Positions 61,567-64,000 of a DNA stretch of 64,000 nt are shown piece by piece. Under the pieces are notes generated by a model. It saw only the letters and a program-made list of their open reading frames with translations, ran no database searches and had not been told where the DNA came from. Numbering within the stretch: position 1 is the first letter of the stretch; each line of letters starts with the position of its first letter. The DNA is from JBEKYD01 sp052148435 (lineage in GTDB: Bacteria > Acidobacteriota > Terriglobia > Bryobacterales > Bryobacteraceae): NCBI GenBank assembly GCA_052148435.1, contig JBKQIF010000039.1, forward strand, positions 1-64,000, given 5' to 3'. The position numbers and the translations under genes are program-made.

Positions 61567-61836
61567 ATGCGCCAATCGATTCTCCGGGCAATTCCGGTTG
61601 CCGCGGTTTGCATGGCCGCGGCGTTCCTCGGCGCGCAGAGCCGGCTGGCGCTGAGCGCCGACGAACAGGCCGTCTCGAGCCAGTTGCGGGGGCTGCGGCC
61701 GCGAGGACCGGTTCAGTGTTCGCGTGGGGGATCATTGTCGCGCCCTTGGGCGGCTAACCGCGGACCGATGACATGGGTTTGGATCGGCACGCACACCGAA
61801 TACAACCGGCTCGTGGGCTCCCGCCCGATCGGCTGA
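61567..61836 (+). CDS. Small exported-looking ORF with HigB-like tail
   Basis: 89 codons from ATG 61567. Residues 1-~23 look like a signal peptide (RAIPVAAVCMAAAFLGAQ). The last ~22 residues read MTWVWIGTHTEYNRLVGSRP, resembling the end of HigB/RelE-type toxins (...VWIGTHAEYD.L). The middle is compositionally biased and matches nothing recognised. It may be a chimera of a small secreted protein with a toxin remnant, or two unrelated frames joined by chance. The next gene starts 5 nt later. Confidence 0.45.
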   Translation: MRQSILRAIPVAAVCMAAAFLGAQSRLALSADEQAVSSQLRGLRPRGPVQCSRGGSLSRPWAANRGPMTWVWIGTHTEYNRLVGSRPIG

Positions 61837-61840
61837 TTCG

Positions 61841-62425
61841 GTGAGTGGGGCGGGCAATTCTCCCGCTATCCTGGAACTGGTGACTCTTCCCGCCTGGCTG
61901 GTTGTCTCCGATCCGCGGCTTGCGCCGCAAGTGCGCTCGCTTTTGCATCGGTTTCCGGAAATGGACGGCGCGCTGATTCGCATCGACACGAAGCGGAACC
62001 TGCGCGACCGGCGTGGGCCGGTGCATGCGGCTGCTTTCTTGCGGGAAAGGCGGATGGTTTTCGATTGCACGCGGGCGGAGTTTCCGCGCATCTTCGTGCA
62101 TGAGCTGTTTCATTTCGTGTGGTTGCGGCTGGGCAACCCGCTGCGGCATGCGTGGGAGGATCGCCTGACCGCGGAATTTCAGGCCGGCGTGCGGGGCGAG
62201 TTGGGGTGGTCGGCGGAATGGCGCAAAGGCGAGTTGGATGAGGGCCAAATCACCGCCCCAGGGCGCCGCTGGCGCGAGTATTGTTGCGAGGGATTCTGCG
62301 ATACGGCCGCCTGGCTGTATAGCGGCACTGCGCGGCACCCGGAATTTACGCTGCCCAAACGCTGGCGAAAGGCGCGGGCGGCCTGGTTTGAGGCCTGGTT
62401 GGCGGGGCGAAGATTATCGATATAA
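61841..62425 (+). CDS. Putative zinc metalloprotease-like protein (HExxH)
   Basis: A 194-residue protein starting at GTG 61841. It contains HELFHFVW (HExxH zinc motif, around residue 89) and, ~60 residues later, EYCCEGFCDTAAW, where a Glu could be the third zinc ligand as in gluzincins. No signal peptide or membrane segment, so cytoplasmic. I do not recognise the family beyond these motifs. It precedes the TlpA-like gene by 20 nt on the same strand and may be co-transcribed. Confidence 0.8.
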   Translation: MSGAGNSPAILELVTLPAWLVVSDPRLAPQVRSLLHRFPEMDGALIRIDTKRNLRDRRGPVHAAAFLRERRMVFDCTRAEFPRIFVHELFHFVWLRLGNPLRHAWEDRLTAEFQAGVRGELGWSAEWRKGELDEGQITAPGRRWREYCCEGFCDTAAWLYSGTARHPEFTLPKRWRKARAAWFEAWLAGRRLSI

Positions 62426-62445
62426 TCGAAACAGGAACGGAACGC

Positions 62446-63015
62446 TTGAAGAAACACCCCCTATTGGTGGCCTTGACCGCCGCGCTCCTGGCCGTGGCCG
62501 GGTTTGACGGCTGTTCGCTTTCGTCCAATACGGCGAGAGCCGCGTCGCTCAAACCGGACAGCGAACGCAGGCCGGCTCCCGAATTCACGCTGAAGGATAC
62601 CGACGGCAAACTGGTACATATTTCCGACTATCGCGGGAAAGTGGTGCTGCTGGATTTCTGGGCCACCTGGTGCGGCCCCTGCCGCATCGAGATTCCCTGG
62701 TTCATCGACATGCAGCGCAAATACAAGAATAAGGGCCTGGAGGTGCTGGGCATCGCCATGGACGATGAAGGCTGGGAGGTGGTGAAACCGTTCCTGGCCG
62801 ATCTGGGTGTAAATTACCGGGTGATGATGGGCAACGACCCCACCACCCAGCTTTATGGCGACGTGGAGGCGCTGCCGACTACGTTTCTGATCGACCGGGA
62901 CGGCAGAATCGCCGCCATACATATCGGACTTGCCAGTAGAAAGGATTTCGAGGATGGCGTGGAAGAGTTGCTGCAATCTCCTGCTTTGCATGCCCTTACT
63001 GTTCGCACAAAGTAG
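62446..63015 (+). CDS. TlpA/ResA-like periplasmic thioredoxin
   Basis: A 189-residue protein starting at TTG 62446. The N-terminal export segment (KKHPLLVALTAALLAVAG) is followed by GFDGCS, possibly a lipoprotein Cys. The AhpC/TSA-thioredoxin fold has FTLKDTDGKLVHISDYRGK, the redox site FWATWCGPCRIE and the cis-Pro region ALPTTFLIDRDG. It likely reduces or exchanges disulfides in periplasmic proteins, for example apocytochromes c, which are abundant in this window. The next gene, a DsbD-alpha-like domain, overlaps it by 62 nt. Confidence 0.93.
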   Translation: MKKHPLLVALTAALLAVAGFDGCSLSSNTARAASLKPDSERRPAPEFTLKDTDGKLVHISDYRGKVVLLDFWATWCGPCRIEIPWFIDMQRKYKNKGLEVLGIAMDDEGWEVVKPFLADLGVNYRVMMGNDPTTQLYGDVEALPTTFLIDRDGRIAAIHIGLASRKDFEDGVEELLQSPALHALTVRTK

Positions 63016-63418
63016 CGGCCACCTGAACCTGGGGCAGTTGCACAGCGTGACGGGAAAGCGCGGCGACACGGTGGAAGCACGCATCCCCATGACGGTCGAT
63101 GCGGGTTTCCACGTCAACAGCAACAAGCCCAGCGAGGAGTATTTGATCCCGCTCAAGCTCACCTGGAACGCGACCGGCGCTCTGGAAACCGGCGAGATCG
63201 CCTATCCGAAGCCGTCGCTCGAAAAGTACGCCTTCAGCGACAAGCCGCTTTCGGTTCTGACCGGCAGCTTCGAGCTGGTGGCGCATTTCAAGGTGGCGGG
63301 TAACGCCCCGGCGGGCCCCGGCGTGGCGGCCGGCAAGCTGAAATACCAGGCCTGCAACAGCAACACCTGCTTTCCGCCTAAGACCATCGACGTGACGTTG
63401 CCGTACGCGGTGCAGTAG
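62954..63418 (+). CDS. Stand-alone DsbD N-terminal (alpha) domain-like protein
   Basis: ATG 62954 follows AAGG by 9 nt and gives 154 residues with a signal peptide (KSCCNLLLCMPLLFAQ). The Ig-like fold has DAGFHVNSNKPSEEYLIPLKL, and the redox pair sits in KYQACNSNTCFPPKT, equivalent to YQGC....CYPP of the DsbD alpha domain that passes electrons to periplasmic partners. The membrane and thioredoxin domains of DsbD are absent. Overlap with the TlpA gene by 62 nt indicates tight coupling, so TlpA and this domain probably form a redox pair. Confidence 0.85.
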   Translation: MAWKSCCNLLLCMPLLFAQSSGHLNLGQLHSVTGKRGDTVEARIPMTVDAGFHVNSNKPSEEYLIPLKLTWNATGALETGEIAYPKPSLEKYAFSDKPLSVLTGSFELVAHFKVAGNAPAGPGVAAGKLKYQACNSNTCFPPKTIDVTLPYAVQ

Positions 63419-63436
63419 CAGGCGGCTGACAGTTCT

Positions 63437-63475
63437 CGGCGAAGAAAGGCCGACCGGGAGGTCCGCCCAACCAAG
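63437..63475. repeat. Short dispersed repeat, copy 2
   Basis: TCGGCGAAGAAAGGCCGACC directly followed by GGGAGGTCCGCCCAACCAAG; a shorter version of the repeat at 58563-58622. Confidence 0.5.
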
Positions 63476-63528
63476 CACCCATAGCCGCCGGGTTCGTCCG
63501 GATCTACAATTTAAGACAGGAGGCTCTC

Positions 63529-63798
63529 ATGTCCACCATGTTGGCTGTCCTGGTTTACGGCGCGGCGGGAGCGGTTCCGTTCTGGCTGTTATATCGCTAT
63601 GGCTCGCGCCGCTGGTATTGGCACGCTCTGGCTCTGGCGTTGGCCGCGGCTGTCGGCCTGGCGCCTCCACTTCCGGGCTGGCAGGGCCCAAACATCGACC
63701 TTGTGATTGGCTTCGTATTCCTGAGCCTGGCGGTTTGGGGAATTGGCGGCCTGGTCGCGCTGCTCTCGCCCCATCGCGGACACCATAAGCCGGCGTAG
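63529..63798 (+). CDS. Small three-helix membrane protein
   Basis: 89 residues with AGGAGG 7 nt before the ATG. Three hydrophobic helices (about 4-22, 30-46, 57-78) and a His/Lys-rich C-terminus (SPHRGHHKPA). No motif or family recognised. It stands alone between repeat-bearing spacers. Confidence 0.75.
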   Translation: MSTMLAVLVYGAAGAVPFWLLYRYGSRRWYWHALALALAAAVGLAPPLPGWQGPNIDLVIGFVFLSLAVWGIGGLVALLSPHRGHHKPA

Positions 63799-63819
63799 GG
63801 GGCCGCGGAAGAAGGCTTG

Positions 63820-63860
63820 CACGCGGGCTAAAGCCCGTGCCACCGGCTGGCAGCAGCCTG
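63820..63860. repeat. GGCTAAAGCCCGTGCCAC repeat, second copy
   Basis: GGGCTAAAGCCCGTGCCACC followed by GGCTGGCAGCAG matches 44518-44550. The inner GGGCTAAAGCCC is a perfect 5-bp stem with a 2-nt AA loop. It follows the small membrane protein gene by ~25 nt. Confidence 0.5.
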
Positions 63861-63887
63861 TGTGGGCCACGCTACAATTGTGGTTTC

Positions 63888-64000
63888 ATGCCACGCCGCG
63901 GCGCATTGCGCAATTGGACCGAATACGGCGCGGTCCTCATCGCGGTGTTTTCGCTCGAATGGGCGCCGCTAGGCTTGGCGCACGTTCTGGGGAAGGTCTA
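63888..64000 (+). CDS. Start of an LpxL/HtrB-like lysophospholipid acyltransferase (3'-truncated by window)
   Basis: 37 codons from ATG 63888 to the right edge. The sequence RGALRNWTEYGAVLIAVFSL with EWAPLGLAHVLGKV resembles the N-terminal segment of LpxL/HtrB-type lipid A acyltransferases (R-N-W-x-E-Y, one TM helix, then L-G). The catalytic HxxxxD lies outside the window, so the assignment is tentative. Confidence 0.5.
   Translation, partial: MPRRGALRNWTEYGAVLIAVFSLEWAPLGLAHVLGKV

Overview
The window is a GC-rich bacterial chromosome segment. It most resembles the Acidobacteriota, order Bryobacterales (Solibacter-like). The inference rests on two very large proteins ending in a Solibacter-type C-terminal domain (TIGR03437-like), a PadR plus 895-residue ADOP-type permease pair, a giant propeller-type hybrid histidine kinase, Tat-exported sugar oxidoreductases and DUF1080 proteins, and many short dispersed palindromic repeats. 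No rRNA, tRNA, CRISPR array, phage or complete insertion sequence was recognised.

Layout. 1-2.5 kb: the tail of a glycosidase-like protein, then a sodium:solute symporter with a tiny membrane partner. 2.6-16.9 kb: an electron-transfer island. A membrane-anchored tetrahaem cytochrome c and a two-component system (PAS histidine kinase plus sigma-54 activator) lie on the minus strand. Divergent from them is a nine-gene plus-strand operon: a fused monohaem cytochrome/porin (Cyc2-like), a periplasmic cupredoxin, a GltD-like FAD/Fe-S NAD(P)H oxidoreductase, a Tat-exported Rieske protein, a split cytochrome b, an octahaem cytochrome c, a haem lipoprotein and an unknown exported protein. The divergent intergenic region holds two dyads of identical spacing and a GG-N10-GC (-24/-12) element, which fits control by the adjacent sigma-54 activator. 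Together this looks like an outer-membrane-to-quinone/NAD(P)H electron conduit. It is the most interesting system in the window; direction and electron donor are unknown.

16.9-24.2 kb: minus-strand carbohydrate/aromatic catabolism genes (two TIM-barrel isomerases, an MFS transporter, a glycosidase-like secreted protein, a cyclase-family hydrolase, and a DUF1080-PHP-like fusion). 24.4-33.8 kb: an NAD-binding epimerase-like protein, a decayed DUF4180 gene, a GH13 enzyme, a methyltransferase, a GT2-TPR protein, DNA polymerase IV and GlgX. 34-40.8 kb: hybrid kinase, ADOP permease, PadR. 41.4-45.7 kb: HslVU, a trans-sulfuration enzyme, aldose 1-epimerase. 45.8-55.8 kb: S53 peptidase, small Zn-ribbon-like protein, L-2-hydroxyglutarate oxidase-like protein, HD-GYP protein, NHL-repeat protein. 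55.8-64 kb: ThiD, a small HMA-like protein, Gfo/Idh/MocA oxidoreductase, MeaB-like GTPase, MTA phosphorylase, a GT9-like protein, an HExxH protein, TlpA plus an isolated DsbD-alpha-like domain, and the start of an LpxL-like acyltransferase.

Intergenic spaces carry several repeat families: a roughly 150-190-bp element with copies at 22.6 and 57.0 kb and fragments elsewhere; a 184-bp MITE-like inverted-repeat element at 51.8-52.0 kb; and short GTGGCGC...GCGCCAC and GGCTAAAGCCCGTGCCAC elements. They are often next to gene remnants (DUF4180, PIN, HigB-like tail).
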